Below, piece after piece: positions 24,797 through 34,314 of a stretch of DNA of 64,000 nt. How positions within the stretch are numbered: position 1 is the first letter of the stretch; each line of letters begins with the position of its first letter. The notes under the pieces are model-generated. The model was not told where the DNA came from. It searched no databases and saw nothing but the letters and a program-made list of their open reading frames with translations. Source of the stretch: Borrelia maritima (GTDB lineage Bacteria; Spirochaetota; Spirochaetia; Borreliales; Borreliaceae). Both the position numbers and the translations under genes were made by a program. The stretch is taken from NCBI RefSeq assembly GCF_008931845.1, contig NZ_CP044535.1, positions 434,001-498,000 of the forward strand, given 5' to 3'.

Positions 24797-26431
24797 GTGA
24801 GCCAAAGCAAAAGAATTTTAAGAGCAGTTTATTTGTCTTTATTTTCAATAGGTCTTTTTATGCTCATTAATGATCTTTTTTTCTTCAGCAGGCAAAGTTT
24901 TAAGTCTTATAACAAGGAGGTTCATTTTGATTTAAACAAAAGCTTTGATGATAATGCAATGTTTTTAAGCAACAGTAATAGCTTTAATTTGATTAATAAG
25001 TCTCAAAATATCGTTATAGAAACAGGCATATACTTTGCTACTTTCTCCACATTTAAAGGGAATTTGGTTTCATTAAAGCTTAAAAATCATTTAAATTTGG
25101 AAAAAGATCCTACAGATTTGATTAGTATTGATTATAAAAATGAAACTTTTTTTGATGTTAGTTTTGACCATTTGGTAGAGGATTTGTTTTTGTATAAAAA
25201 AATAGATGATTTTAATCATGAATTTAAAGCTTATTTTAAAAATAATGGCAAAACTTATGAATATATAAAGAGGTATACATTTTCGAAAAAAAATGAATAT
25301 TTGATGAAATTTAAAGTTACTGTAAATAGTCTTGAGAATTATAATTTGCTTGATATTGATTCTTATAGAATTATTTTTAGTTCTGAAATTGAAAAATTGA
25401 GTGATAAAGCTAAGCTGCAATATAATAATTATTTATCTCAATTAATTTATTATGATAATAAGCTTAAATATGGTAAAGATGGGCTAAAAATTAATAATCC
25501 TAGATGGATTGGTTCTAGCACTAAGTATTTTGGGGTGTTGGTTTCTAAAGAAAATATGGAAGTTGAGTTTAAAAAAGAAAGAGCAATTCTCAAGTCGTTT
25601 ATTGTCAATAATGTTGGAAATAAAAAAAATATTAGTGATGAGTTTTTTATTTATGCTGGACCTAAGGACAATAGATATTTAGACATTTTTGATAATAATG
25701 AAAACAATACATTTGGTTTGTCCGATATTGCTTTTGGAATGTCAGTGGAAAAGAGTTTTTGGTATTTAATTCAAGTTCCTATGCAAATAGTAATGCAAGT
25801 TTTTTATGATGTTATACCTAATTGGGGACTTTCAATTATTTTTTTGACAATTGTTGTTAGAATACTTATATTCCCCTTAACATTTAAGGGATTTAGAGCT
25901 ACTGCTGAGCTTTCCAAGCTTCAACCTAAAATGAAAGAGCTTCAAGCAAAATTTAAGCATGATCCTAAGAAGTTGAATGAAGAGATGGGAAGGCTTTATA
26001 AAGAAGAAGGAGTTAATCCTCTGGGCGGATGTTTTCCTATAATTTTGCAGCTTCCTATATTTTTTGCTCTTTATTCACTTGTAAATAATTTATTTTTATT
26101 AAGAGGAGCTAGTTTTATTCCAGGATGGATTGATGATTTATCTATTGGTGACAGTATATATCATTTTGGATATAAGCTTTATGTTTTGTCTTGGACCGAT
26201 ATTAGGATTTTGCCTTTTATTATGATGTTTACTCAATTAGGATCCACAATTGTTAGTTCCAATCTTGATTTAAAAAATCTTGGATCACAGCAGAAGTTTT
26301 TATATTTTGGAATGCCCATTATGTTTTTTTTCATACTTTATAATGTACCATCAGGGCTTTTGATATATTGGATTACAACAAATATTTTTACTATTTTGCA
26401 GCAATACTATATAAAGATGCATTTGTCTTAA
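24797..26431 (+). CDS. yidC: Membrane protein insertase YidC
   Basis: Inserts and folds inner-membrane proteins, alone or with SecYEG. An N-terminal signal anchor (residues about 9-28) is followed by a large periplasmic beta domain of the Gram-negative type (about 60-320), then five C-terminal membrane segments; [20 protein letters not shown] begins the conserved core, with the essential Arg. [20 protein letters not shown] is the second signature. The start is GTG with AAAGGGG before it. 544 residues matches double-membrane bacteria. Confidence 0.96.
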   Translation: MSQSKRILRAVYLSLFSIGLFMLINDLFFFSRQSFKSYNKEVHFDLNKSFDDNAMFLSNSNSFNLINKSQNIVIETGIYFATFSTFKGNLVSLKLKNHLNLEKDPTDLISIDYKNETFFDVSFDHLVEDLFLYKKIDDFNHEFKAYFKNNGKTYEYIKRYTFSKKNEYLMKFKVTVNSLENYNLLDIDSYRIIFSSEIEKLSDKAKLQYNNYLSQLIYYDNKLKYGKDGLKINNPRWIGSSTKYFGVLVSKENMEVEFKKERAILKSFIVNNVGNKKNISDEFFIYAGPKDNRYLDIFDNNENNTFGLSDIAFGMSVEKSFWYLIQVPMQIVMQVFYDVIPNWGLSIIFLTIVVRILIFPLTFKGFRATAELSKLQPKMKELQAKFKHDPKKLNEEMGRLYKEEGVNPLGGCFPIILQLPIFFALYSLVNNLFLLRGASFIPGWIDDLSIGDSIYHFGYKLYVLSWTDIRILPFIMMFTQLGSTIVSSNLDLKNLGSQQKFLYFGMPIMFFFILYNVPSGLLIYWITTNIFTILQQYYIKMHLS

Positions 26432-26443
26432 AAGGGGGATAAT

Positions 26444-27172
26444 ATGAGCTATGAATTTTACGGAAAAACCGAACAAGAAGCAATAAAAAAAGCAATGAGA
26501 GACCTAGAATTAAAAGAAGGTGAGTTTGATGTAGAAATTTTAGATAAAGAAAGGGTTGGATTCTTATTTAAGAAAGAAATGATTAAAATAAGGGTTTCTC
26601 CTCATGTAAAGGAAGTTAAAAAAGGCAGTTTTGAAATTAAAATTGGAGATGAAATTTGTGATAGAATCTTAGAATTTGTAAAAGAAATGCTAATTAAAAT
26701 GGGATATTCTGTAAATTTAACAATAGAACCTAAAGAAGGGGGGCATATTAAGATTTCTATTGAGACAGATAGTCCAAATATTTTAATTGGACGAGAGGGT
26801 AAAAATTTAGATTCTTTGCAGCTTTTGACAAATATTTATACTTCTAAGCTTATTGGCGAAACTGGTACCTTTAATAGGGTTATATTGGATATTGGAGATT
26901 ATAGAGAGCGATTTAAATCTAGATTCATTAATTTGGCTATAAATTCTTTTCATAAGGTCAAAAGAACTAGACGTTCTATTTTACTGCCGTCGATGAATCC
27001 TTTTGAAAGAAGAATTGTTCATACAACTTTAAATCGTTATAGTGACATAAAAACTGAAAGTGAAGGTGATGGAAATATAAAAAGAATAAGAGTTTCTTAT
27101 GTTAGAAATAATAGGTACAGCAGCAATAATTCTCGTAGTTATCAAAAAAGAGATTTTGGACATAAAAAATAG
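26444..27172 (+). CDS. khpB: RNA-binding protein KhpB (Jag)
   Basis: Jag/SpoIIIJ-associated protein. A Jag-N domain (residues 1-52, MSYEFYGKTEQEAIKKAM...) is followed by a KH domain with ILIGREGKNLDSLQLLTNIY (about 118-137) and an R3H domain with SMNPFERRIVHTTL (about 178-191). The C-terminal tail is rich in Arg, Asn and Ser. Such proteins bind RNA and affect cell-envelope and division functions in Gram-positive bacteria. It follows yidC by 12 bases, with GGGGG before the ATG. Confidence 0.93.
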   Translation: MSYEFYGKTEQEAIKKAMRDLELKEGEFDVEILDKERVGFLFKKEMIKIRVSPHVKEVKKGSFEIKIGDEICDRILEFVKEMLIKMGYSVNLTIEPKEGGHIKISIETDSPNILIGREGKNLDSLQLLTNIYTSKLIGETGTFNRVILDIGDYRERFKSRFINLAINSFHKVKRTRRSILLPSMNPFERRIVHTTLNRYSDIKTESEGDGNIKRIRVSYVRNNRYSSNNSRSYQKRDFGHKK

Positions 27173-27217
27173 ATTGATGACGTTAGTTTGCATTGACTTT
27201 TAAATAGGAATAATAAT

Positions 27218-28285
27218 ATGAAGATTTTTTTAACCGGAATTGCAGGGTTTATTGGATTTCATGTAGCTAAAAAGCTTGCAGAAGAAGGACATGAAGTTTT
27301 GGGTGCAGATATATTAAATAATTATTATGAACTTAAATTTAAGCATGAAAGATTAGAAGCTCTAGGGTTTTGTTCTACGGATGTTAAAGCTCAGAATATT
27401 ATTAAGAGTAAAAAATATAATAATTTAGATTTTGTTTATCTTGATATTTTAAATAAAGATAAACTATTAAAAGTTTTTGAAGAGTATAAATTTACACATG
27501 TTTGCCATTTGGCTGCTCAGGCGGGCATTAGAGATAGCCTTGAAAATCCTGATAGTTATGTTTCAATAAATATTGTTGGATTTTTTAATGTTTTAGACGC
27601 ATGCAGAATTTATAAAGAAAACATCGAGCACTTTGTTTATGCTTCTACGTCATCTGTTTATGGTATAAATGAGAATATTCCGTCTAATGAAGATTCTATT
27701 ACGGATCATCCTTTAAATTTATATGCAGCTAGTAAAAAATCTAACGAGATGATGGCTCATGCTTATAGTGCTTCTTTTAATATTCCCACAACAGGGCTTA
27801 GATTTTTTACAGTTTATGGAACCTATGGAAGACCCGATATGGCTTTATATTTATTTTCAGATGGAATTAAAAATGGCAATCCCATTAATGTTTTTAACGA
27901 TGGAAATATGGCTAGAGATTTTACATATGTGAGTGATATTGTAAACGGTGTTTACAAAGTATTGAAAAATCCAGCCAAGAGTGATTGTAATTTTGATGTT
28001 AAAAATCCAAATTCGTCAACATCGTCTTTCCCTTACAGAATATATAATATAGGGACTGGACATGCAATTAAATTATTAGATTTTATTAAGGAGCTTGAGG
28101 CAAATTTTGATAAAAAGGCATTAAAAAATTATATGCCTATGCAAAAAGCAGATGTTGTGGAAAGTTGTTGTGATATTTCAAAGCTTAAAAATGATGTGGG
28201 GTATGAAGCTAAAGTTTCTATTAAAGAAGGAATAAAAGAATTTTCACAGTGGTATAAAATGTTAGAGTTTGATGAGAATGCTTAA
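27218..28285 (+). CDS. NAD-dependent nucleotide-sugar epimerase (SDR family)
   Basis: Extended short-chain dehydrogenase/reductase. The Rossmann motif is FLTGIAGFIGFHVAKKL (residues 4-20), the catalytic triad is TSSVYG and YAASKKSNE (YxxxK), and RFFTVYGTYGRPDMAL is the substrate-binding stretch typical of UDP-glucuronate or UDP-galactose 4-epimerases. 355 residues is normal. The cell has few glycan pathways; it could supply UDP-galactose for the galactolipid enzyme encoded at 37748. Exact substrate is not decided by sequence. Confidence 0.88.
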   Translation: MKIFLTGIAGFIGFHVAKKLAEEGHEVLGADILNNYYELKFKHERLEALGFCSTDVKAQNIIKSKKYNNLDFVYLDILNKDKLLKVFEEYKFTHVCHLAAQAGIRDSLENPDSYVSINIVGFFNVLDACRIYKENIEHFVYASTSSVYGINENIPSNEDSITDHPLNLYAASKKSNEMMAHAYSASFNIPTTGLRFFTVYGTYGRPDMALYLFSDGIKNGNPINVFNDGNMARDFTYVSDIVNGVYKVLKNPAKSDCNFDVKNPNSSTSSFPYRIYNIGTGHAIKLLDFIKELEANFDKKALKNYMPMQKADVVESCCDISKLKNDVGYEAKVSIKEGIKEFSQWYKMLEFDENA

Positions 28286-28448
28286 TTTTAAATTTTTTTG
28301 TGCAGAATGATAGATTATAATAAATTTTGTTTTTGGTTGCATAATTAATTATTCATTAATTTAAATTCAATTCTAGTTCTTGGGTGTATAATTATTTATT
28401 ATAGGCATTTGATAAAAGAAAAAATGACATTAAAAGGAGCATTAGAAC

Positions 28449-29528
28449 ATGGGTGTTTTAGATAAGATTAAACCGGGTGTAGTTTATGGAAAAGAATTGC
28501 ATTCTTTATATGAAATATGTAAAAAGGAAGGATTTGCTATCCCTTCTATTAATTGTATAGGAACAAATTCTATTAATGCAGTTTTGGAGGCAGCAAGAGA
28601 GATTAATTCCCCTATTATGATACAATTCTCCAACAGTGGTTCTGCTTTTATTTGTGGGAAAGGATTGAAGATGGAAAAACCACAAGGAGTTTCAATATTT
28701 GGAGCTATTTCTGGCGCTATGCATGTTCATTTGATGGCAGAACATTATGGTATTCCTGTCGTTCTTCATACTGATCATTGTGCTAAAAATTTGCTTCCTT
28801 GGGTTGAAGGACTTTTAGAGTATGGTGAGAAATATTATAGTCAGCACAAAAAGCCATTATTTTCTTCTCATATGTTGGATTTATCGGAAGAACCTATTAA
28901 AGAAAATATTGAAATTTCTAAAAAATTCTTAGAAAGAATGGCAAAAATTGAAATGTTTTTAGAAATAGAGCTTGGAATTACAGGTGGTGAAGAAGATGGA
29001 GTTGATAATTCGGACAGAGCTTCGCATGAACTATTTTCTACTCCCGAGGATATTTATTATGGATATTCAGAACTTTTAAAGATTAGCCCTAATTTTCAGA
29101 TTGCAGCGGCTTTTGGGAATGTCCATGGAGTATATAAACCGGGAAATGTTAAACTTACTCCAAAAGTTTTAAAAGATGGGCAAGATTATGTGATATCAAA
29201 AGTAGGAACAAATGTTGCTAAACCAGTTTCTTATGTTTTTCATGGGGGTTCTGGATCTACAATTGGTGAAATTAATGAGGCACTCTCTTATGGGGTTGTA
29301 AAGATGAATATCGATACAGATACACAGTGGGCTGCTTGGGAAGGTGTTTTAAATTATTACAAAAAGAATGAAAGTCGTTTGCAAAGTCAATTAGGAGATG
29401 GTAAGGACTCTGATATTCCAAATAAGAAATTTTATGATCCAAGAGCTTGGTTAAGAGAAGCTGAAGTTTCCATGAAAGAACGTGTGAAGATTGCTTGCAA
29501 AAATCTTAACAATATTAATAGGAATTAA
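28449..29528 (+). CDS. fba: Fructose-bisphosphate aldolase, class II
   Basis: Zinc-dependent glycolytic aldolase that splits fructose 1,6-bisphosphate into two triose phosphates. HTDHC (residues about 108-112) contains the catalytic Asp and a zinc His; EIELGITGGEEDGVDN and VFHGGSGS supply the other metal and phosphate ligands. 359 residues fits class IIA. AAGGAG lies ten bases before the ATG. Glycolysis is the organism's main energy route. An intrinsic terminator follows at 29555. Confidence 0.97.
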   Translation: MGVLDKIKPGVVYGKELHSLYEICKKEGFAIPSINCIGTNSINAVLEAAREINSPIMIQFSNSGSAFICGKGLKMEKPQGVSIFGAISGAMHVHLMAEHYGIPVVLHTDHCAKNLLPWVEGLLEYGEKYYSQHKKPLFSSHMLDLSEEPIKENIEISKKFLERMAKIEMFLEIELGITGGEEDGVDNSDRASHELFSTPEDIYYGYSELLKISPNFQIAAAFGNVHGVYKPGNVKLTPKVLKDGQDYVISKVGTNVAKPVSYVFHGGSGSTIGEINEALSYGVVKMNIDTDTQWAAWEGVLNYYKKNESRLQSQLGDGKDSDIPNKKFYDPRAWLREAEVSMKERVKIACKNLNNINRN

Positions 29529-29860
29529 ATAAAAATTGGTTAATTTTTATTTGTAAGCTGCTTTTAAAGCGGCTTTTTTTATTCTATTCTTTTTTAGACA
29601 CTGAATTATAAAATTATTGATTATTTGTATTTTTTGCTTATTTTTTCATAAATTAATATTTTATTATTTAATTTTTTTAAAAAGCATTTTATTTTAGATT
29701 GACTTTATATGTTTTTATAGTGTTTTTTGTGAAAAATTAAAATTGAACTTTTAGATTTAATTATCTCAAAATAAGAGCAGGACTGTTGGAAATTTTTAAT
29801 GAATATGGATTAACTGGTTTTTATAATTTAAAGGTTTATTGTATAAGTTATCTTATGAAT
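29529..29860. other. Convergent spacer between fba and aspS
   Basis: 332 bases, strongly AT-rich. Apart from the fba terminator I see no gene, RNA or repeat. Confidence 0.6.
29555..29581 (+). terminator. Intrinsic terminator of fba
   Basis: AAGCTGC / GCGGCTT stem (one G-U pair) with loop TTTTAAA, followed by a run of T, 27 bases after the fba stop. Confidence 0.85.
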
Positions 29861-31621
29861 TTAAGTGTCATTAGTAATAATATTTATTCCCAGTTCTTTG
29901 AGTTGTTCATTTGAGATTTTAGAGGGGGAATTATCTAGAGGGCTTGCTGCAAAAGAATTCTTGGGGAATAGTATTACATCTTTTATTGAACTTGATTTTG
30001 TCATTAGCATTAATAACCTGTCAATACCAATAGCAATGCCACCATGATTGGGAGCTCCATAATCTAGAGCTTTTAGGAAAAATCCAAATCTATCTTCTGA
30101 TTTTTCTTTTTGAAATCCTATTATGTTAAAAATTCTTTGTTGAAGTTCTTTGTTATGTATCCTGATTGATCCTGAGCCAAGCTCTACACCATTTAAAACA
30201 AGATCGTAAATTTCACCGATTGCTTTTTTTTGATTTTTTTCTAAATTGGCAATATATTGCTTTTTGGGAAGCGAGAACATGTGGTGAGCTGGTGTATAGG
30301 TTTTTGTATTTTCGTCATATTCAAATAGTGGAAAGTCGTAGACCCATAGAAATTCAAATTTATTTTCATCTATTAGCCCAAGATCGTTTGCAATTTTTAT
30401 TCTAATTTGACCCATTGCTTTGCAAGCAGTTTCCCATTTGTTATTGGCTGTAAAGAAAATTATGTCATTATTTTTTAGAGTGTAGGTTTTTATTAATTGC
30501 TGTTCTTCTGTTTTTAAAAATTTTGCAATTCCTCCAGAAAATTTATTGTTTTCAATTTTTGTAAAATAAAGTCCTTGTGTTTTGTATAGCTTTGCAATTT
30601 TTTCTAAATCATTTATTTTTGTTCTTGAGAACTTATCGGCCTTATCTTTTACTATTAAAATTTTAATTGAACCTTTATTTTTTAGGGTATCTTTGAACAC
30701 ATTAAATTTTGAATTTTTTAGATTGCGACTTATATCCTGTAATTCAAGTTCAAATCTAGTATCTGGTTTATCGCTTCCATATTTGTTCATTGCTTTTTTG
30801 TATGTTATTTTTTTGAATTTTTTAGGCAAGTTGATATTAAGGCAATTTTTAAATATTGAAAAAAGCATATTTTCTATTAATTTAAAAATATCTTCTTTTT
30901 TGATAAAGCTCATTTCAAGATCGAGCTGAGTAAACTCTGGCTGCCTATCTCCTCTTGAATCTTCGTCTCTATAACAACGGGCTATTTGAAAGTATTTGTC
31001 AAATCCTGCTATCATTATAAGCTGTTTGTAGAGTTGTGGAGATTGAGGTAGGGCATAAAAAGACCCTTTGTGAATTCTTGATGGAATTATGAAGTCTCTT
31101 GCGCCTTCTGGCGTTGATTTTACAAAAGTTGGAGTTTCTAGTTCTAAAAACTTTCTTTTTACTAAAAAATTTCTAATAAGATGAGTAGCCTGGCATCTTA
31201 AAATGATTTTATTTTTCAATGAATCTCTTCTTAAATCTAAGTATCTATATTCAAGTTTTGAGTTTTCACTTGCTTTATTGTCATCTTCTATCATAAATGG
31301 CAATTCGTTACACTTTGAAATAATTTCAATGTTTTTTGCCAATATTTCAAAATATCCTGTTTTCATATTTTCATTTATCATTTCAGGAGGTCTTCTGATC
31401 AATAATCCTTGAATTTTAATACAATATTCAAGTTTTATTTTTTCTGCGATCTTTAAAAGGTGTTCTTCGTTTATTAGAACTTGAACTTTTTCATATCTGT
31501 CTCTTATGTTTAGAAAGGTAAATTTTCCGTGGTGTCTAATTTTTTTTACCCAAGCATTTATTTCAACTTTTTTATTTATCAATTTTTCATTCAATTCATT
31601 ACATTTGATAACTTTAAACAT
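29861..31621 (-). CDS. aspS: Aspartyl-tRNA synthetase
   Basis: Class II synthetase charging tRNA-Asp. The N-terminal OB-fold anticodon domain is followed by motif 2 (FQIARCYRDEDSRGDRQPEFTQLDLEMSF, near residues 210-238), a GAD insert domain typical of bacterial AspRS, and motif 3 (GIAIGIDRLLML) near the C-terminus. The 586-residue length is of the bacterial type. It begins three bases after the antiporter stop and is the last gene of a long minus-strand run. Confidence 0.97.
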   Translation of the reverse strand: MFKVIKCNELNEKLINKKVEINAWVKKIRHHGKFTFLNIRDRYEKVQVLINEEHLLKIAEKIKLEYCIKIQGLLIRRPPEMINENMKTGYFEILAKNIEIISKCNELPFMIEDDNKASENSKLEYRYLDLRRDSLKNKIILRCQATHLIRNFLVKRKFLELETPTFVKSTPEGARDFIIPSRIHKGSFYALPQSPQLYKQLIMIAGFDKYFQIARCYRDEDSRGDRQPEFTQLDLEMSFIKKEDIFKLIENMLFSIFKNCLNINLPKKFKKITYKKAMNKYGSDKPDTRFELELQDISRNLKNSKFNVFKDTLKNKGSIKILIVKDKADKFSRTKINDLEKIAKLYKTQGLYFTKIENNKFSGGIAKFLKTEEQQLIKTYTLKNNDIIFFTANNKWETACKAMGQIRIKIANDLGLIDENKFEFLWVYDFPLFEYDENTKTYTPAHHMFSLPKKQYIANLEKNQKKAIGEIYDLVLNGVELGSGSIRIHNKELQQRIFNIIGFQKEKSEDRFGFFLKALDYGAPNHGGIAIGIDRLLMLMTKSSSIKDVILFPKNSFAASPLDNSPSKISNEQLKELGINIITNDT

Positions 31622-31624
31622 AAT

Positions 31625-33730
31625 TTAGCTCACTATTATATTATAAATTTCTTTGTCTGTTTTTGCATTTAAAATTTCTTTTTTGTAAAGATCAACTTTA
31701 CCCACAACAGATGCTAAAATTCTAGGATAGCTTACGTAATCTTTTGCTGGGCACAGTATTAATATAAAAACATGGCTTAAGTTCTTGTCAAGGGCATTAA
31801 AGTCAATCCCTTCGTGGCTTATTCCTATTGCAATGTGTATTTTTGAGATTAAATTTGTTTTTAAATGAGGGATAGCAAAACCTTCTTTGAGCGCAGTAGT
31901 AATTAATTTTTCTCTTTCCATTAAATCTTGGAATATTCTTTCTTTATCAATTTCAATGTTTATTACGCTTAGAAGTTCTCTGATTACATCGGCCTTATTG
32001 CTTGCTTTTAATTTTAGAATAATGTTTTCTTTTTTTATTCTTTTATTTAGGTTAATATTATTAAGGAGTTTATCATAATTTATTGAATAATCTAGTTTTT
32101 TTGCTCTTAAAGAGACTGTTTCAACTTCTTTAGTTATTTTTTCTAAATTTAAGATTGTTTCTCTAAAAAGATCTTGCATTATGATTAAATGATTGTTTGG
32201 GCATTCGAATGTGATTTTACTACCTTCGCGTTTTATTGAGAAGGATATATTATTTTTTCTTGCATTAATATATTGTGAAGAATCATTTTTAATTTGTTGT
32301 GTAAAAAATCCTTCTTTTCTTAATTCATTTTTTAAGTCCCATATAAGAATTTTAGCTAAATTATCATATTCAAATGATACGCATATGTGTGTATTTTGAT
32401 CTATTGGAAGCTCCTTTTTAAGTCCGCTTTTATTTATTTTAAATAAAAAGTTTATTATGGGTGTTGCAATAATTGTTGGCAAAAATACCATTATTATTAT
32501 GATTCCAAATATTTTTTGGCTAATAAATCCTGAAGATAATGCTACATTTGCCATAATAAGTGAAACTTCTCCTCTTGGGACCATTCCGGTTGCAATTTTT
32601 AATGCACCAAGTTTATTAAATCCTAAAAAGAGCGCTGGAATAAAGCAGAATATACTTTTAGTAATTATTGCTATTGCGCTAATTGCTAATCCTAAAATAA
32701 GAACTTCTTTTGAGAGTATTTCATTAATATCTGACATAAGTCCAATTGATGTAAAAAAGATTGGGATAAAAAATCTTTCAAAGATTGTTAGTTTATCTTG
32801 GATTACATATACAATGTCTGTTTTTGACATGGCAAGTCCAAATACATAAGCTCCAACAACAAAAGACATTCCCAGATTTTGGAAAATACTTGCAATGGTA
32901 AGAGCTAGAGAGAGTGTTATTACGGTTGCTAAGGTGACGCTGTTTAATTTTTTCAACAGTCTTGAGATCGTTTCTGATACATATATTAGAGAAAAAGTTA
33001 AGCATAGCCAAATTACTATGTTTTGAATTATGGCTTTGATCGAGCTTGCTATATCAAGATCTGATATAGACCTTGATATAGTTATTACACTTGTAAGCAT
33101 AAGCATTGAAAGCACATCATCAATAATTGAAGTTGAGATTATTGTTACTCCTTCTGATGTGCTCATTTTTTTCTTTGCTGATAGTATGCTTGCTGCAATT
33201 CCTGCTGATGTTGGGGTTCCAATTATTCCAATAAAAAGCGAGGTTGGACTTATTAGAGGAACGTTAAAAATTATGCTAGCCATTAGTACAAAACTTGTGA
33301 AGGTGCCAACAACTTCTGTTATTCCAATAATTCCTCCGCGTGGTAAAAATTTGATAAATAATTTTAAGTCAGTTTCAAGTCCTGCTGTGAAAAGTAATAT
33401 TATTGAAGCTATGGTAGATATTGCAAATATTTTTTCATTTATTAAATAATTTTCTCCTACTTGAGTTATTCCTAGTGGAAATAATAAAGGTATTTGAATT
33501 TTTCCAAAGGCATTTGGACTGAGAATTATTCCTGCTGTTATTTGTCCTATTACTTTTGGAATTCCTATTTTAGTAACTAGATTTCCTATTACAATAGATG
33601 AGATTACAATGATTGCCAGACTCATAACAAAATATGACATTTGTATTTCAATGTCATATTTTGTTGAGTATGAAAATAAAAGATTAGGTAAGTGCAGTAG
33701 CATTGCTATGTAATAAAATTTTTTGTTCAT
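31625..33730 (-). CDS. Cation/proton antiporter (CPA2) fused to EIIA-Ntr-like domain
   Basis: Membrane antiporter of the Kef/NapA type: about 12 hydrophobic segments in residues 1-430, with GKIQIPLLFPLG and GIIGTPTSAGIAAS in the exchanger core. The C-terminal ~145 residues are a phosphotransferase EIIA domain of the Ntr/fructose type: REKLITTALKEGFAIPHLKT contains the phospho-acceptor His in A-I-P-H. Directly upstream is an HPr gene, and rpoN and hpf are in the same operon. The EIIA domain probably senses PTS phosphorylation and controls transport; the ion (Na or K) is not resolved. Its ATG overlaps the HPr stop by four bases. Confidence 0.88.
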   Translation of the reverse strand: MNKKFYYIAMLLHLPNLLFSYSTKYDIEIQMSYFVMSLAIIVISSIVIGNLVTKIGIPKVIGQITAGIILSPNAFGKIQIPLLFPLGITQVGENYLINEKIFAISTIASIILLFTAGLETDLKLFIKFLPRGGIIGITEVVGTFTSFVLMASIIFNVPLISPTSLFIGIIGTPTSAGIAASILSAKKKMSTSEGVTIISTSIIDDVLSMLMLTSVITISRSISDLDIASSIKAIIQNIVIWLCLTFSLIYVSETISRLLKKLNSVTLATVITLSLALTIASIFQNLGMSFVVGAYVFGLAMSKTDIVYVIQDKLTIFERFFIPIFFTSIGLMSDINEILSKEVLILGLAISAIAIITKSIFCFIPALFLGFNKLGALKIATGMVPRGEVSLIMANVALSSGFISQKIFGIIIIMVFLPTIIATPIINFLFKINKSGLKKELPIDQNTHICVSFEYDNLAKILIWDLKNELRKEGFFTQQIKNDSSQYINARKNNISFSIKREGSKITFECPNNHLIIMQDLFRETILNLEKITKEVETVSLRAKKLDYSINYDKLLNNINLNKRIKKENIILKLKASNKADVIRELLSVINIEIDKERIFQDLMEREKLITTALKEGFAIPHLKTNLISKIHIAIGISHEGIDFNALDKNLSHVFILILCPAKDYVSYPRILASVVGKVDLYKKEILNAKTDKEIYNIIVS

Positions 33731-34008
33731 TTTTGAAGCTCTTTTGAAAAATTATATTTTAGCAAGTTTAACAAATTTTTAATTGCTAGTTTTCCTTTTT
33801 TCCCAACGACTGTTATTTTAATTTTTTCTTTGTATATTATTCCCAATATGATAATTTCTATTGTAGACTTTGCATCAGCTTTTCTGCCATCTTCTGTTGT
33901 TATTTTTATATCGCATGAAGAGTATTTGTTTGCTAATTCAGCAATGATGTTTGCTGACCTTGAATGTATTCCGTCTTTATTTATTATCTCAATTTCTAAT
34001 TCTTGCAT
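33727..34008 (-). CDS. ptsH: Phosphocarrier protein HPr (NPr-like)
   Basis: 93-residue HPr-fold protein. GIHSRSANII (residues about 13-22) carries the phosphorylated His15, with Ser where sugar-PTS HPr has Pro; KADAKSTIEIIILGI contains the Ser46-equivalent. This divergent His site, plus the neighbouring rpoN, hpf and EIIA-Ntr-like domain, suggest a regulatory nitrogen-PTS NPr rather than the main sugar-PTS HPr. The gap to hpf is 12 bases. Confidence 0.88.
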   Translation of the reverse strand: MQELEIEIINKDGIHSRSANIIAELANKYSSCDIKITTEDGRKADAKSTIEIIILGIIYKEKIKITVVGKKGKLAIKNLLNLLKYNFSKELQK

Positions 34009-34020
34009 TTTTTGCTTATC

Positions 34021-34314
34021 TTATTTGTTGTTTTTTTTCTCTTTTTCTTTGGTTGCTGTTTTATAAAGTCTTGCCATTGCGCTGTCAATAAGATTGAGAA
34101 GTATTTTTCCATCTTCTCTTATATGTATTATTTTCCCCCAATTAAAGTGGATATGTGCGTCCAATTCAAAAAGCTCATGTTCTTTTTTGATTGTAATTTT
34201 TAAATTATCTATATGTTTTTTGATATGAGTATCAAATTTTTCTAACTTTTTGAAAATAAAAATTTTTTCACTCTCATTTAAATTATAATTAACTGTTTGA
34301 ATTTTAGGTTCCAT
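34021..34314 (-). CDS. hpf: Ribosome hibernation promoting factor HPF/RaiA
   Basis: 97-residue short HPF that binds the 30S channel of idle ribosomes. The pattern KIQTVNYNLNESEKIFIFKKLEKFDTHIKKHIDNLKITIKKE, followed by a FELDAHIHFNWG beta strand and IREDGKILLNLIDSAMARLYKT, matches the beta-alpha-beta-beta-beta-alpha fold. The gene start overlaps the end of rpoN by 11 bases. The rpoN-hpf-PTS order is conserved in many proteobacteria. Confidence 0.9.
   Translation of the reverse strand: MEPKIQTVNYNLNESEKIFIFKKLEKFDTHIKKHIDNLKITIKKEHELFELDAHIHFNWGKIIHIREDGKILLNLIDSAMARLYKTATKEKEKKNNK

Noticed and set aside
29582-29860. Second terminator or small RNA in the fba-aspS spacer
   Set aside because: No stem with a T-run in aspS sense and no promoter good enough to support an RNA.
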